This document shows positions 23,301 through 34,570 of a stretch of DNA of 64,000 bases, piece by piece (positions within the stretch are counted from its first letter, which is position 1; every line of letters starts with the position of its first letter). The position numbers and the translations under genes were made by a program. Origin of the DNA: Brassica napus (lineage: Eukaryota; Streptophyta; Magnoliopsida; Brassicales; Brassicaceae); contig NC_063450.1 in the NCBI RefSeq assembly GCF_020379485.1, positions 51,731,374 through 51,795,373 on the forward strand, written 5' to 3'. The notes under the pieces were generated by a model. It did no database searches. It was not told where the DNA came from and saw only the letters and a list, made by a program, of their open reading frames with translations.

Positions 23301-24429
23301 TTGCTATGAAATAGTATAAATTGGGAAAGGCATCTATAGCTACCGAATTCTCTAAATTACTTTTACCAAAAAAATCTCTAAATAATTCAGTGAATTTGTT
23401 TCTTGAATTAAATTCCCAAAATATTTCTCGTTTGATAAGAAGTGACCTATACATCTCTCTTTTTGCTTCCTTTGAAAGATGTAAGAACTCAGATTCAGAT
23501 TGAAGTAATACCTTACTTTACAAGTTACCTCAAGACGAGCATTTTAAAGTTTAGTTTGTCAGTTTTTTCAAAAGTTTAGTTTGCGAATATGAATTATAAT
23601 AGTGGTGGATATGTATTAGTGATGCACTAATTCGAAGATCTATTGGATTACAGAATGTTGATGCCTTGATGGATATGTCTTATTGATCACTAGAGTAAAT
23701 AAATCAAGTAAATAAAAAAATTCCAAAAATTTTATTCTCAAGCTTTTACGCTAGAGTTAATTCTATAAAATATTGCTCGCATATATCCCATCTTTTTGTT
23801 CTAATCAATTAAAATAAATAAATATCGATGCGTATCATTTTAGTAGGCTTAAAACTTAACCATGTTATGACCTAAACAGATCCCCTCAATTTTTTTTTTT
23901 TTGCAATTAATATCTCAACTTGTGCAAAATATGCATTAATGAACGTACATTCAATGTTTGAGGAGATAACTTTTATGTAAAATCAAGGAGACCAGAAACA
24001 TTTGCGGATGTTTGATAGACTCTCATGATCCATTAATGCTTGTTCTCGAATAGACACTAATCATCCTTTTTCGTATGATTTATCACTCATGATACCAATA
24101 AGAAAATTAATAAAATTAGAAAATATATTATAACTCACGAGCCCACAAAAAAAAAAGAATGATAAAAGCATAACACTACACAAGTGTATAATCAGCACAA
24201 GTCATATAATAATGGAACACAATGAGAATAGTGGACATAGTTCAGCAGACCACATTAGCAAGAATCGAACTGTACCTAACCAATATTGATATGCATATAC
24301 GTAGACTCTATAGCCATACGGCTTCAACTCCCAATGCTTATGCATTTCATTATTTTTTGGTGATTTACACTCCACTGTACGCTCCAGTGAATCCATATCT
24401 TAAAGGTGAAACCTAATAGTATATGTAAT
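20347..24429. other. Long intergenic region, no gene seen
   Basis: AT-rich DNA upstream of HMA2 with only short random frames. Visible features are a 27-base C tract at 22773-22799 and a ~23-bp direct repeat (ataaccatactcagatttatt) at about 22479-22500 and 22520-22542. No tRNA, rRNA or CRISPR-like pattern was seen. Confidence 0.5.
22773..22799. repeat. Poly-C tract, 27 bases
   Basis: An uninterrupted run of 27 C in otherwise AT-rich intergenic DNA. Its length may be affected by sequencing or assembly. Confidence 0.9.
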
Positions 24430-24782
24430 AATAGTAATATATGATTCGGCATTCATCATATACTCCCAGAGAAGCTCTACTGCAAGCAGCCTCCAGTCAC
24501 TACTCCAACATCTGTATTCAAACAGACTCAAGTACTTTCACAAGCAATCAACTCTGGGCGGCATACGACGGAACTCTACGGAGTTCTTTCTGATATCGAC
24601 GAACTCGCCTTTCTTCTTTTTCTCCCTTTATGCACTGTCGTTTTATTTTCATTCCTAGGACCAAAAACGGGTTGACTGATGGGCTTGCTAAAGCCTGTCT
24701 TGTAGCCCAACCTGTTATACACCCAAACTAAAACTCTCTTTAATTTTCTAATGAAATTTTATGTTGCTCAAAAAAAAAAAAT
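24430..24782 (+). pseudogene. LINE 3' end with RNase H-like domain fragment
   Basis: Read across two frames, the plus strand gives REALLQAASSH, NICIQTDSSTF, TELYGVLSDIDELAF and GLTDGLAKACLVAQP. These are the conserved blocks of the plant RVT_3 RNase H-like domain found at the end of LINE ORF2 and in related host genes. Frameshifts interrupt it. It is followed by atgttgctcaaaaaaaaaaaa (to about 24781), which looks like a retrotransposed poly-A tail. It is a 5'-truncated, dead LINE insertion. Confidence 0.65.
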
Positions 24783-25037
24783 TGGTATTCATTAAAAATA
24801 GGAGCGCTGAAGATATTGGCATATCGGATTTGCTAAAAGTAAATTGCGAATTATTACAAAAGAACTGTTTATGATATTATAGATAAAGAATATACCAGGA
24901 ATATTCGGGTTGTAAATCGATATCATGTCATAATCTGTCGAGTCAAAAAGTTACTAATTTCCTTCAATTTTCTAAATATTTATATAACACTTTCCCAGCA
25001 ATATTAGTGCCCACCAGATTAATTTAGTTACCTGCTG

Positions 25038-25279
25038 CTCCCTCGTTTTTAATGTTACATATTCTAGATTTTTCACACATTTTAATAAAACACATTAAAT
25101 TTGCATATTTTTTTGTGTTTATCTTTGTTTCATAATTTTAAACCAATAACAATTCAATAAGTGCAATTAAGTTTTTTGAAATTTGTAATTAGTTAATAAA
25201 ACATGTATTAAATATGTAAAATGAATCTTTTTAAAACAATTTTTTTCCTAGAATATGTAATATTAAGGAACAGAGGGAG
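25038..25279. mobile_element. Stowaway-like MITE
   Basis: The ends are ctccctcgtttttaatgtta and, inverted, taatattaaggaacagagggag; about 31 bases are shared in inverted orientation with mismatches. The right flank is TA and the left flank is TG, consistent with a TA target duplication with one mutation. Length 242 bp, AT-rich, non-coding, all typical of Stowaway (Tc1/mariner-derived) MITEs. Confidence 0.7.
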
Positions 25280-27110
25280 TATAATATAATTAGTTCAAAC
25301 CATAACCAATATTAAATCTGTTGTAAAACGTAAAAACAAAAATTAAAAAAATCTAAGACAATTAGACCCCAAAAAAAAATCTAAGACAATAAGACAAAAG
25401 TGTTTCAAAAACAAAAAAAGACAATAAGACAATAGTTGTAAGTGCATTGTAATTAAAATCAGTTGCAAAAAAAAAAGTGTATTGTAAATGACTCAGTAGC
25501 CCACAATATCATACAATCGGAAACGGATTGCAAACGGATTCTACACACTATACCAAAACGAATCCATATATAGAATCACCACTAAAAAGAAGACGAACCA
25601 AGTGGGCAAATACCTAAATAAACTTTTCTCCTTGTATATAGGGTGAAAATTCCCTAAAAATATACTATATACTAATATGTGTTTCAAAAAAAAACTATAT
25701 ACTAATATAAAATTACTAAAATATCATATTTAAATATCCTTAATATGGATATCATCTACGATAAATAATTTAAACGTTAACATTCTCAAGATCATGCGTG
25801 TTATAATATCATTTAATAGATTGCTAAAATTTAATAGAATACCAAGTTCGATCCCAAAATCAACGTTAGTTCAATATCAACTTTATAACAAGGTAATAGA
25901 AGAGATACTATATAAGTATATATATCTATAATGGCTAGTGGCTACCAAGATGAGCCATAAGTATCAATATATTCCTCTTATTGGTGGTGACATTTCATAT
26001 TAGTCAAACGTTAAATGTGACACTCACTGTAGCAAATAATGTAATGTTGGGTTTAGCAGTTATCAAAGACGCAATGATTTGTGATAGGGCCCTTGCTTAG
26101 TTACTTGTGCATATATGATCCATCGATTTATCTATTGGCCACTACGCATGGCTCTTTTCTTTTATTTCATAAACTTTTTCGTGCTTTTTCCCCGAACGTT
26201 TTTGGACGGAATCTGAGTTATGTTAAACTATCATTTTGATTTGAGCAGAAAAAAAAACTATTATTTTGTAAAATTATCCATTTGAAAAAAAATTAACATC
26301 GGATTTCTGAAAATGCAGTCTCAGAGATCCCGAAGCGTTTCCCAATACTTGAGTGAATACAAATTACAAAACATTCAATTCTTTATATAATTATTATACT
26401 TATTATTTACCAATTCATATAAAATACAAAGTGATTCGTGGAAATTTTTTTTTGTATACTGTGAAGCTATATTTGAAATTAATATGCTAATTTGAAAAAT
26501 ACTAGACCGTAAAATTAACATGTTTGTTAGGCGAGTAGATGTTTATAACATATATATTTTGATCTTAGGGAATGACTTTATAAAATTTTATTCTGGTTTT
26601 AATATTTACTTTCATTTCAACTTTTGTTGTTTTGTAAAAGACTTTTTAATCTTGTTACTCTAAATACTATTTAAATGGAGTAAAACTATTCACTTTTGTA
26701 CTTTATGATTTATGGAAAAAAATGGTTGCGCTATTTTTACTGTTTTTTTTTTTTTTTTTTATTTACTCTAAAAGTTTTCTACTCATTTCCTCTATTTTAA
26801 TTTACTCTCAATTCTTCTCACATTTATCAATCACACTCTTAGTCGAGTTGAAAGCCTACAAAAAAATTGTAGGCTTAGTTAACATGATTATAGTTACATT
26901 TGAAATATAACTCTAGTTAGCTATATTTCTTATTTTTATGAAAAAAAACTCCAGCGTGATCTAACCTTGTTGTAGGGATGTTAAAAACAAAAAGAAAACC
27001 TTGTTGTAGGATTATATTATTTGCAGAATAAATTGAATTTGTAATACTTTAAAAAAATTGTTATTATACAAAATAAAAGGACTTCGAAATTCGGTTCAAA
27101 TAAATAATAT
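25280..27110. other. Intergenic stretch, no gene seen
   Basis: AT-rich DNA with homopolymer runs (for example poly-T near 26743-26760). No gene, RNA or bounded repeat was recognised. Confidence 0.5.
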
Positions 27111-27115
27111 GGTAA

Positions 27116-27491
27116 TGTTATAAATTAAGCATTGAAATGATCATCCACTTCTTCACCAAACTCAAGCACTATGATCATCCACTTCTTTACCAACTCAAGC
27201 ACTATGATCATCTACTCATCAAACACTATGATCACCCACTCATTTACCAAATTAAGCACTATCTTTGTTATTTTATGTATTGTTGTTCACTATAAATACC
27301 ATCACTCATCTCACTCTTTTGTACACCATAAACAAGAACAAGAGTAATTCATCAAAGAATCATTACATTTTCTTCTTCCTTCTTATAATAAACTCTCTCC
27401 CTTATACTAGTGTTATTTGCTTCCTACGGGTATTAAATTCTACTCTTATTTAAATTTCTCGATACTATAAATTATAAGTTATTTCATAACA
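27116..27491 (+). repeat. 5' LTR of the copia element
   Basis: 376 bp, TG...CA ends. It contains a TATA-like ctataaatac at about 27289-27298, the likely transcription start region. A 22-25-bp phrase with actatgatcatcca/cacc is repeated several times in its first 150 bases. It differs visibly from the 3' LTR at one base (ttctcg here, ttcacg there). Confidence 0.9.
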
Positions 27492-27492
27492 C

Positions 27493-27506
27493 GTTATCAG
27501 CACGAT
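27493..27506 (+). promoter_or_regulatory. Primer-binding site of the copia element
   Basis: gttatcagcacgat lies immediately inside the 5' LTR, where reverse transcription is primed by a host tRNA. The tRNA species was not determined. Confidence 0.6.
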
Positions 27507-27639
27507 CACTCTGCAATTCGGTAAAATTTATTTGTATCATTTATACCCTGTTATAATGGTCGGTATACCGCCTCTACTATTATTTATATCATGTTATAAT
27601 GGCCGGAATACCGCCTATATTATTTACTAGTAATTTAAT

Positions 27640-27835
27640 TTATTTATTGGTCGGCCGAGCCGCCTTATATCCTGTTTATTATTTATTGGTCGGCCGAGCC
27701 GCCTTATATCCTGTTTATTATTTATTGGTCGGCTGAGCCGCCTTATATTCTGTTTATTATTAATTGGTCGGCCGAGCCGCCGTATAATTTATTTATTATT
27801 CTGCATTGATCGGCTGAGCCGTCGCATGATTTATT
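27640..27835 (+). repeat. Palindromic tandem repeats in the copia leader
   Basis: A unit of about 47 bp built on attggtcggccgagccgcc and tatcctgtttattattt is repeated about four to five times with small changes. The core cggccgagccg is nearly palindromic, so the RNA leader would carry a row of stable short hairpins. Related tataatggccggaataccgcc units precede it (27550-27620). Confidence 0.85.
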
Positions 27836-28020
27836 GTCATATAACATAAATATTTCATTGTCATAATTTTTCACTTTTATGAAATTTTATAGATTTGATT
27901 GACCGTTTAATACGATATTTTCGGACTAATTTTTGGTGCACTCGATTTAACCCCAACGGTCACAAAGAATTTTTTTCAAAAATTTCCCCTTTCTCCAACG
28001 GTCATGAACAGTAATTTTCA

Positions 28021-28032
28021 TCTATAAATACA
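28021..28032 (+). promoter_or_regulatory. Possible internal TATA box in the copia leader
   Basis: tctataaataca lies about 90 bases before the 55-codon ORF at 28120 and is followed by a C/T-rich, G-poor leader. It resembles the ctataaatac in the LTR. Use as a promoter is an inference. Confidence 0.35.
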
Positions 28033-28119
28033 ACTCATTTTCACTTCATTTCATCATCCAAAACATTTCATCTTCTCTCAAAAATTTCAAAATCGCTCTC
28101 CTCCGATTTTTCAAGAAAG

Positions 28120-28287
28120 ATGATTCGCGCACTTTTGTTTTTATGTGCCATTTTTATTTGTGTTTCTATTTATGGTTTATTCGATGGAGAATTTACTCCG
28201 AGTGAATTTAAGATGATTATCGGTTTAATTTTCTTTACATCGCTTCTCCTTGTAATTGCTTGTATGATTAATGTAAACGGTTTTTAA
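28120..28287 (+). CDS. 55-residue hydrophobic ORF with two predicted membrane spans
   Basis: I do not recognise this protein. The frame opens with ATG at 28120 (MIRALLFLCAIFICVSIYGL) and ends at TAA 28285-28287. It has two hydrophobic stretches of about 18-20 residues (residues 3-20 and about 32-50) joined by a short acidic loop (DGEFTPSEFK). The frame is uninterrupted, whereas the pol region downstream of it is full of stops. It sits inside the copia element between the leader repeats and the pol remains, after a C/T-rich leader with a TATA-like site. It could be a small retroelement accessory protein, a captured host micro-gene, or chance; length alone does not exclude chance. Confidence 0.4.
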   Translation: MIRALLFLCAIFICVSIYGLFDGEFTPSEFKMIIGLIFFTSLLLVIACMINVNGF

Positions 28288-30399
28288 ATTATGAAGTTCA
28301 TAATAAATGGTTCATTTTAAAATTGCGAAATTCTAAATATATATATATATATATAGTCATTTTAGACGATGATATATATATATATATATCAACGCTTGTC
28401 TATATGTAAGAATAATAGTTATTTGATGAATTAAATTTTGCTTATTATACTTTAATATGCTTCATGGTTTAATGGTATTAAGGAAACATACTTTATGATT
28501 CATGGTCTACATCATAAAAGAAATTATTTGTAATCGGTTAGTTTTGTGGTCGATTAGTCTTTGGTCTAATATCATAAAAGAATTTGGATTATATGTTGAT
28601 ATTTACTAATGTAATGGCCATGTTTATATGAGCAAAATTTAAAGTTTTCAGGATTGTGTATTCTCTCGGAAAGATATGTACAAGTTATCAGCCAATTCAG
28701 AAACGTGAACAGCTGAAACTTTCATCGCCGATATACTTCTGTTTATAAGATAAGTATTTTTATGCTTTATATACAAGTTTAACAAACTTGATTAGATAAA
28801 TCAATTTGCATGAAGTTGGCAGTGATATAAATTTGTTCATTAAAATTGATTGATAGGTTAAACTTTGTTAAAAAGCATGAGAGTAATAATATAGTCTATA
28901 TAATAATTACTATGAAAGTTTTATTTATTTTCTGATATAATAAGACACCTTTGTTAATACATATTTATATATATTTGAAATATTTTGATTTTATTACCAT
29001 TTATATTGAGGATTTTAAGTTTAAAGCTTGACTCTAAAAGATCCATAAGTTTTGGAAGATAATATATATAAAAAAGGTATTATCACCTGAAGTGATTACC
29101 TAAAGCTCATTTTGTATTTTGCATTTAAAGATTACAAGACCTGAAGTCTGTAAATAAAGCCAACTATGTTGGATGTTAAGTTTAAAAGTAAAATTTCTTC
29201 AAGAAATTTTTTTTATGATGCATATATATTGAAAAATATCTATTGATAAATCACGTCTAGTTGATTATGATTCATTCTCCTGAAGAGAATATGACATTTA
29301 AAAAACTCATAAATAGTGGTTTTAGACGTGAGCATAAATGAGGTCAAGGTCCAAAGAGTTTCTTTATAGAACTCATACTCTCACTTAAAGTTGAGAAAAT
29401 AAACATGGTAATAAAGAAAAGAAATTATGAATTCATCTGAAGATGAAAGAAAATTTATTGTGTGTACAATACAAGGTAGTAAAAACTTATAGAATGCTTA
29501 AAAAGAGGATATATATGATGCTCCAGAAGTATACATAGTATTACTGCACATAAAAATTTAATTTAAAGTTCTTAAGAATGCAATTTAAAGTTCTTAAGGT
29601 ATTGTATTTTATAAGTATCAAAAGTTAAAACGATCTACGAAAAAATACATAACCCATGTAGGATATGTTGTTGATTAAGAAAATGAGATACATTCGAGAT
29701 TGATAAACCTGTAGTAGTATCATCTCGAGGGGAAGAGTTAAAGAATCTCACTTTTTATGATAAGTCAAACATCCAGAAGATTATGTTTACACTAAAACTA
29801 AGATTAATGAATTTTTCTCAAAGTAAATCCGTAAGATTTTGAGACACTTATGTTGAGACAATAAGCAAACGAAATGATATATACATTTCAATCAGAAATA
29901 ATTCTCAAAGCAGTATAAGTATTTTAGAGAAAATATCTACAGCCTCTTATATATTGTACTACACAAAGATTAGTATAATGAAGATAAATGTATAGTAAAC
30001 TAGAAGTTTACATTTGGCATGAATCAGTTAGACCATTTTGGTTCATTAATAATGCGAATATATACTTAAAGGTCATATGCATAGTCATATAAGAACCAGA
30101 AGATTCTTCCGAATGATTTGACATATGTTGCTTACCCATAAGATAAAAGGGTAATATGGTTTTCACCAGCCAAAATAAGATATTGGCATAAATAACGAAG
30201 ATGTTAGTGGACTGATCACCCACTATGCATTTTTATAATATTGGTGAATTCACTTCTTAAAGTCTTTAACGACTATAGCACATTCACTGAGATAAGTGCT
30301 AAACATTTTGAGCAACATTGGATCGCATCAAGCCAATAAATATTCACTAGTTCTCCCCATCATTGGTATAGAATCAGAAACCAATCATTTTCATCTAAG

Positions 30400-31920
30400 A
30401 ATGTTGGATGTTGCTCCGCCACAGAGCTTCAAATGAAGATGTGTTTTCAAATGAGGTTGGAAATATATGTTGGATATAAATCTCTATTGACACTTAAGAA
30501 TCCAGAGCCATCCCCGAAAACTATAAGTAAGGCTATACATGAATTCTAAAAGTGAGTTAGTACTTCCAACATAAGGGGGAGAAAATAAACAGCTGGAAAA
30601 GAAAATAAGTTGAAATGAATTATCATTGATCCTCGGGCTAAACACAATGTGAAATAGAAGTCCAAAAGATAATTCATTTCAAAACTTACTAAAGCAGTTG
30701 CCAGACACGACCCATATAAATATAGTGATCAAGTCACATATACCAGCTGTAAATGCTCCAATAAAAATAAATGTTCTACAAGAACAATATCAAACTGCTA
30801 GTCACGCCTGCAGCGTGGTAGACAGATTGGTTCCCAAGATAAATCCTCGTAAATGAAAAGGAGCATATATTGATAATGGTCAAAACGAGGCAATATAGTT
30901 TTGTATGATCTCCAGAAGAGAAATTAAACATGACTGACGAAAATTCAGGTACCTGAGACAAATGAAGAGATCTCAATAAGTTATGTCATGTATGAAACAA
31001 AATGGAACCGATAAGAAAATTGACGTCGATGATATTATACATGCAAAGTAGCAGTTGATATAATAAATGAGAAAGAGGATCATGAAAGAAAGTCTATTGA
31101 AAAGTGTACACAAAGAAATGATTGGCCAAATCAGAAAGATGCAATAGACAAAGATATAAACTTCTTGTGAAATAGAGAAGTATTTGGACCAGTAGTCCAT
31201 ACACTAAAAGGTGTAAAACAAGTGAGATGTAAATGAACCGTTGCACACAAAGAAGGATCAATATGAAATTGATTGTGAAGAGACATAATTTCATATGGTA
31301 GATGCAACTAGTTTCAAGTTCCTTATAGTCTGGTAATAAAGGAAGAACTTGAATAAAACAATCCACTTGAAAAATGTTAATCCCTGAAAGTATAATCCAT
31401 GAAGGATTGATGATATCAAAATCATGTTCCCGGGAACTCTGCATATTCGATCGAATTGAAACAAACTATTTTATGGGATATATGAAATATTATAAGGTTA
31501 ACAAATGTATCCATTTGTATTTATCAAGAGATTATAAATCAATAGAATCATGATTTGAATATAATCAAAACTCCTGAAGAGTTATAGAAAAATTATATTT
31601 TGAAAGAAAACTCTTGACAATACTATATTGTTTTTATGTATTCTAAACTGGAGATCTAAAACTGAGATGTTATCATAAAGATCCTTAAAGTATTTTATTT
31701 AAGACGCTCGTATATGTTTGGTCCTGAAATACCATACGTAAGAGTGTTATTTAAGAAAATTATTAATCTTTTTCATTACTGAAAGATGTAATTTCATATG
31801 AAAAGAAAGAAAATCATAATAGTAACTTCTATAGTTACAAATGAATAATTCGTATGTACGAGACGAATTTCTATACGATTATATGTAAGAAATTTGGTTT
31901 GAAATCCAAATAGACCAATA
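30400..31920 (+). pseudogene. Decayed copia pol (integrase end and reverse transcriptase)
   Basis: Across shifting frames the plus strand shows blocks typical of copia polyproteins: PPQRASNEM and RLEIYVGYKS (about 30415-30485, end of integrase), DPRAKHNVK near 30632, EDHERKSIEKC and NDWPNQKDAI near 31080-31150, VFGPVVHTLKGVK near 31170-31220 (start of reverse transcriptase) and EIYSIELKQ-like sequence near 31440. Stops and frameshifts occur every few dozen codons and no catalytic motif is whole. It cannot encode an active enzyme. Confidence 0.75.
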
Positions 31921-32096
31921 AACTATTGTCTAAGTCAAAAGAGAATTATGGACAAGAAGTCTAAAGGCCCTAGATATCATAATAGAAATGAATAGAGTTT
32001 ATTCTCTTAAGCTTAATTCTCTGAAGAGAGTTGATTGGAATGCATATCCTGAAGATATTATTTCCAGAGAAAGAAATATGATAGTAAGTGTGGTTG

Positions 32097-32350
32097 TACT
32101 CTTTTTCCTTATCATGGTTTTTTTTTTTTTCCCATTGGGTTTTTCCATGACAAGGTTTTAACGAGGCAACAAAGAACATACAAAAGATAGACAACCAAAG
32201 AGAATGTTACAATTTGAGAGATGAAAATCTATCATTGTTCTAAAGGTTCTATGACTACTCATTCGAGGGGGAGCTTACGTAGTTGTACTCTTTTTACTTT
32301 TACTACGGTTTTTCCCATTGGGTTTTCCATGACTAGGTTTTTAACGAGGC
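32097..32350 (+). repeat. Twice-repeated 3' motif of the copia element
   Basis: Two copies (32097-32167 and 32286-32350) run tactcttttt, ggttttt, cccattgggttttcc, then aaggttttaacgaggc. The region is just upstream of the polypurine tract. The same motif follows the hAT transposase at 3894-3956. Confidence 0.75.
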
Positions 32351-32384
32351 ACCACGTAATACAAGATGGATGATCAAGGGGGAG

Positions 32385-32760
32385 TGTTATAAATTAAGCA
32401 TTGAAATGATCATCCACTTCTTCACCAAACTCAAGCACTATGATCATCCACTTCTTTACCAACTCAAGCACTATGATCATCTACTCATCAAACACTATGA
32501 TCACCCACTCATTTACCAAATTAAGCACTATCTTTGTTATTTTATGTATTGTTGTTCACTATAAATACCATCACTCATCTCACTCTTTTGTACACCATAA
32601 ACAAGAACAAGAGTAATTCATCAAAGAATCATTACATTTTCTTCTTCCTTCTTATAATAAACTCTCTCCCTTATACTAGTGTTATTTGCTTCCTACGGGT
32701 ATTAAATTCTACTCTTATTTAAATTTCACGATACTATAAATTATAAGTTATTTCATAACA
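32385..32760 (+). repeat. 3' LTR of the copia element
   Basis: 376 bp, preceded by the polypurine tract at 32374-32384 and followed by the target duplication GGTAA. It is nearly identical to the 5' LTR, and a 62-codon frame within it is identical in both. Confidence 0.9.
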
Positions 32761-32765
32761 GGTAA

Positions 32766-33605
32766 CACAATAACCGGAGCTTGCAAGCGACTAAGATATA
32801 TACCAAATCAGGAGACGGTTTTCAGTTTTGTTAATTGTCCTTTGGGCTTAGGCCCACTGAAACAACTCTATTAACTTGTCTCCCTTCTCTTCAGCAACAA
32901 GTCCACTTTTAGATCCTCTGCTTCAGGCTCCTCAAGCTTCACTGGCCACGAAGGAGAAGCATGGGAACATGCAGACGCGGCTTCACTCTCATCGCGTAGT
33001 AGGCATCATACTATTGAGTATTACAAGCAAACAAGTTCTTGTAGAAACTCTCTAGCCCCGCTTCATATTAGCTTCGATGCACGGAATTTTATTTAGCATC
33101 CACATCGAAGAGATATTGCAAGTGTGCTTCTTTGGAAGTGGAAGAGGGTATCAGATGTGCTTGTTTTATTGTTCTTCCTTTTGGGTTTGAGAATGTAAAC
33201 CTGTTTTAAGTTCTACAAAGCTTGTGTAATAAACAGCTATCAACTAAGTTTAGATTGACGTTTTGAGCAATTAAGACCAGATGTCTTAATGATTCTACAA
33301 CTATGAATATCTCGTTTTTATTTATTTTTGCTCTTAAAACAACTGAACTGCAACTAAGAAAGCAGAAGGAAGTCTTTAGACATCACTGTTTCAAGTTCTT
33401 GTCAACCTACATTTGGGTTTCTTCCTTTTATATCTCTCTTCATACATTTCACTTTCCGTTAAACCCTTAAGAATCTAGTTCAGACAGACTCCATAAACTG
33501 CAGTTTAAGCCAAATATGGCTTGAGATGGTGATTTTTTTCCTGAAGTTTTAAGATGTCACCAAAACAAGTAGATAAGAATATAATAATTTTGCAACTTTT
33601 GCAAG
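32766..33605. other. Intergenic stretch; no gene recognised
   Basis: Base composition at 32860-33250 is less AT-rich than its surroundings and contains several short open stretches that I could not assign. It may hold further decayed exons of the gene whose relic lies at 33606. Confidence 0.4.
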
Positions 33606-33696
33606 GTCAGTTAGATGAAGCTTTAAGGCCTATTGTGTATGCTCGTATAGACTCTTGCTCACCTAAAGATTTTCAGTATCTCCATACAGTATTTGA
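33606..33696 (+). pseudogene. Probable relic exon of an Urb2/Npa2 ribosome-biogenesis gene
   Basis: After a possible acceptor (ttgcaag) the frame reads QLDEALRPIVYARIDSCSPK and then DFQYLHTVFD before a possible donor at 33696. This resembles the C-terminal block of plant Urb2/Npa2 proteins (nucleolar factors for 27S pre-rRNA processing), remembered as DEALRPGVYALIDACS followed by a LHTVFGEG motif. No other exon was recognised. In A. thaliana the Urb2-family gene At4g30150 lies near VLN4 (from memory), and VLN4 follows here, which supports the assignment. It is a single isolated exon and presumed dead. Confidence 0.5.
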
Positions 33697-33869
33697 TGGT
33701 AAATACCCTTTTCTTATTTACTTGTTCCATCTTTTCAAGGTTCTAATTCTATAACTGGGTAAATTGCTTAGAAACGCTAATGGGATATGCTCATTTTGTT
33801 GATTGGTAAAGATATCTTGAAAAGATACCTTTATTAATTAATTTTAGAGAATAGTAATCAGTAATTAAG

Positions 33870-34570
33870 GGTCTTTTTTCCGTTACGACCCACAAACGCA
33901 GCTTTTGCAGTTGGTAACGGTTGACAGTATTTCGAAACAATCATACAAACCGCTACAAAACGCTCCAAACCGCTCCGAACCTCTTAAAATCAAAAGCTGG
34001 TTCTAGCTAGCGTTTACGGTTGCGGGTGGAAAAATAAATATAATTTTTTTTCAAAAATATTTTAAAATTTTAAAATTAAAATTTTAAAATAGAAATATTA
34101 TAAAAAAATATATACATATTTTATATATTAATTAAAATTCACAAACATAATCATAATTTGTTTTATAAAAACTTTAAACTAACTAATTATTAGAATTTTT
34201 AAACATTTATGTACACATGTATAAATTTTCAAAACAAATTTTATTAAAATTATAATTTTCAACTAATTTAAAATTTTTATATATAAAAATAAAATTAGAT
34301 TAATCATACTATATTTATAATTATTATATTTTATTACAATAGTATGTTTTTTATATTTTTATAATGTTATAATAAGTTAATATAGGTAATTCATTGTTAA
34401 ACTGCTGCAATATCTTATAATCAACCAGTCACAAATATCCCGCAAACGCAACAATTTTCAAACGTTATATCAGTCATACAAAACACTTAATAACACTTGA
34501 AGCCACAACCACCCGCATCCGCAAACTCATGCACCCGCAGCCGCAACCGCTGCGTTTAAACCAGTCTGGC
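33870..34570. repeat. Degenerate hAT-like repeat with GC-rich ends
   Basis: AT-rich DNA is bounded by GC-richer ends. The left end has cacaaacgcagc, cgctccaaaccgctccgaac and acggttgcgggtgg; the right end has acccgcatccgcaaac, acccgcagccgcaaccgctgcg. The two ends are roughly inverted (gcggttgcggg against cccgcagccgcaaccgc). Exact termini and a target duplication were not found. Confidence 0.35.

Larger units (their letters stand above)
27116..32760 (+). mobile_element. Copia-type LTR retrotransposon, complete ends, decayed interior
   Basis: Two 376-bp LTRs (27116-27491 and 32385-32760) begin tgttataaattaag and end ttatttcataaca. The same pentamer GGTAA flanks both sides (27111-27115 and 32761-32765), so the insertion is intact. 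A likely primer-binding site (gttatcagcacg) lies just inside the left LTR and a polypurine tract (aagggggag) just before the right one. The interior has no frame longer than about 120 codons, yet copia integrase and reverse-transcriptase blocks can be read across frames on the plus strand. The total of 5645 bp is near normal for a copia element. It must have moved with help from another element, or have had its LTRs homogenised. Confidence 0.9.

Noticed and set aside
24202..24416. Overlapping 64-codon frames on both strands
   Set aside because: No resemblance to any family, no introns or context, and they overlap each other; treated as chance.
27265..27453. 62-residue hydrophobic protein, also present at 32534-32722
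   Set aside because: It lies entirely within the two LTRs, so the identity of the two copies reflects LTR identity and not selection on a protein.
27640..27835. CRISPR-like array
   Set aside because: Regular palindromic repeats, but the spacers are not unique, the genome is a plant's, and the location is a retrotransposon leader.
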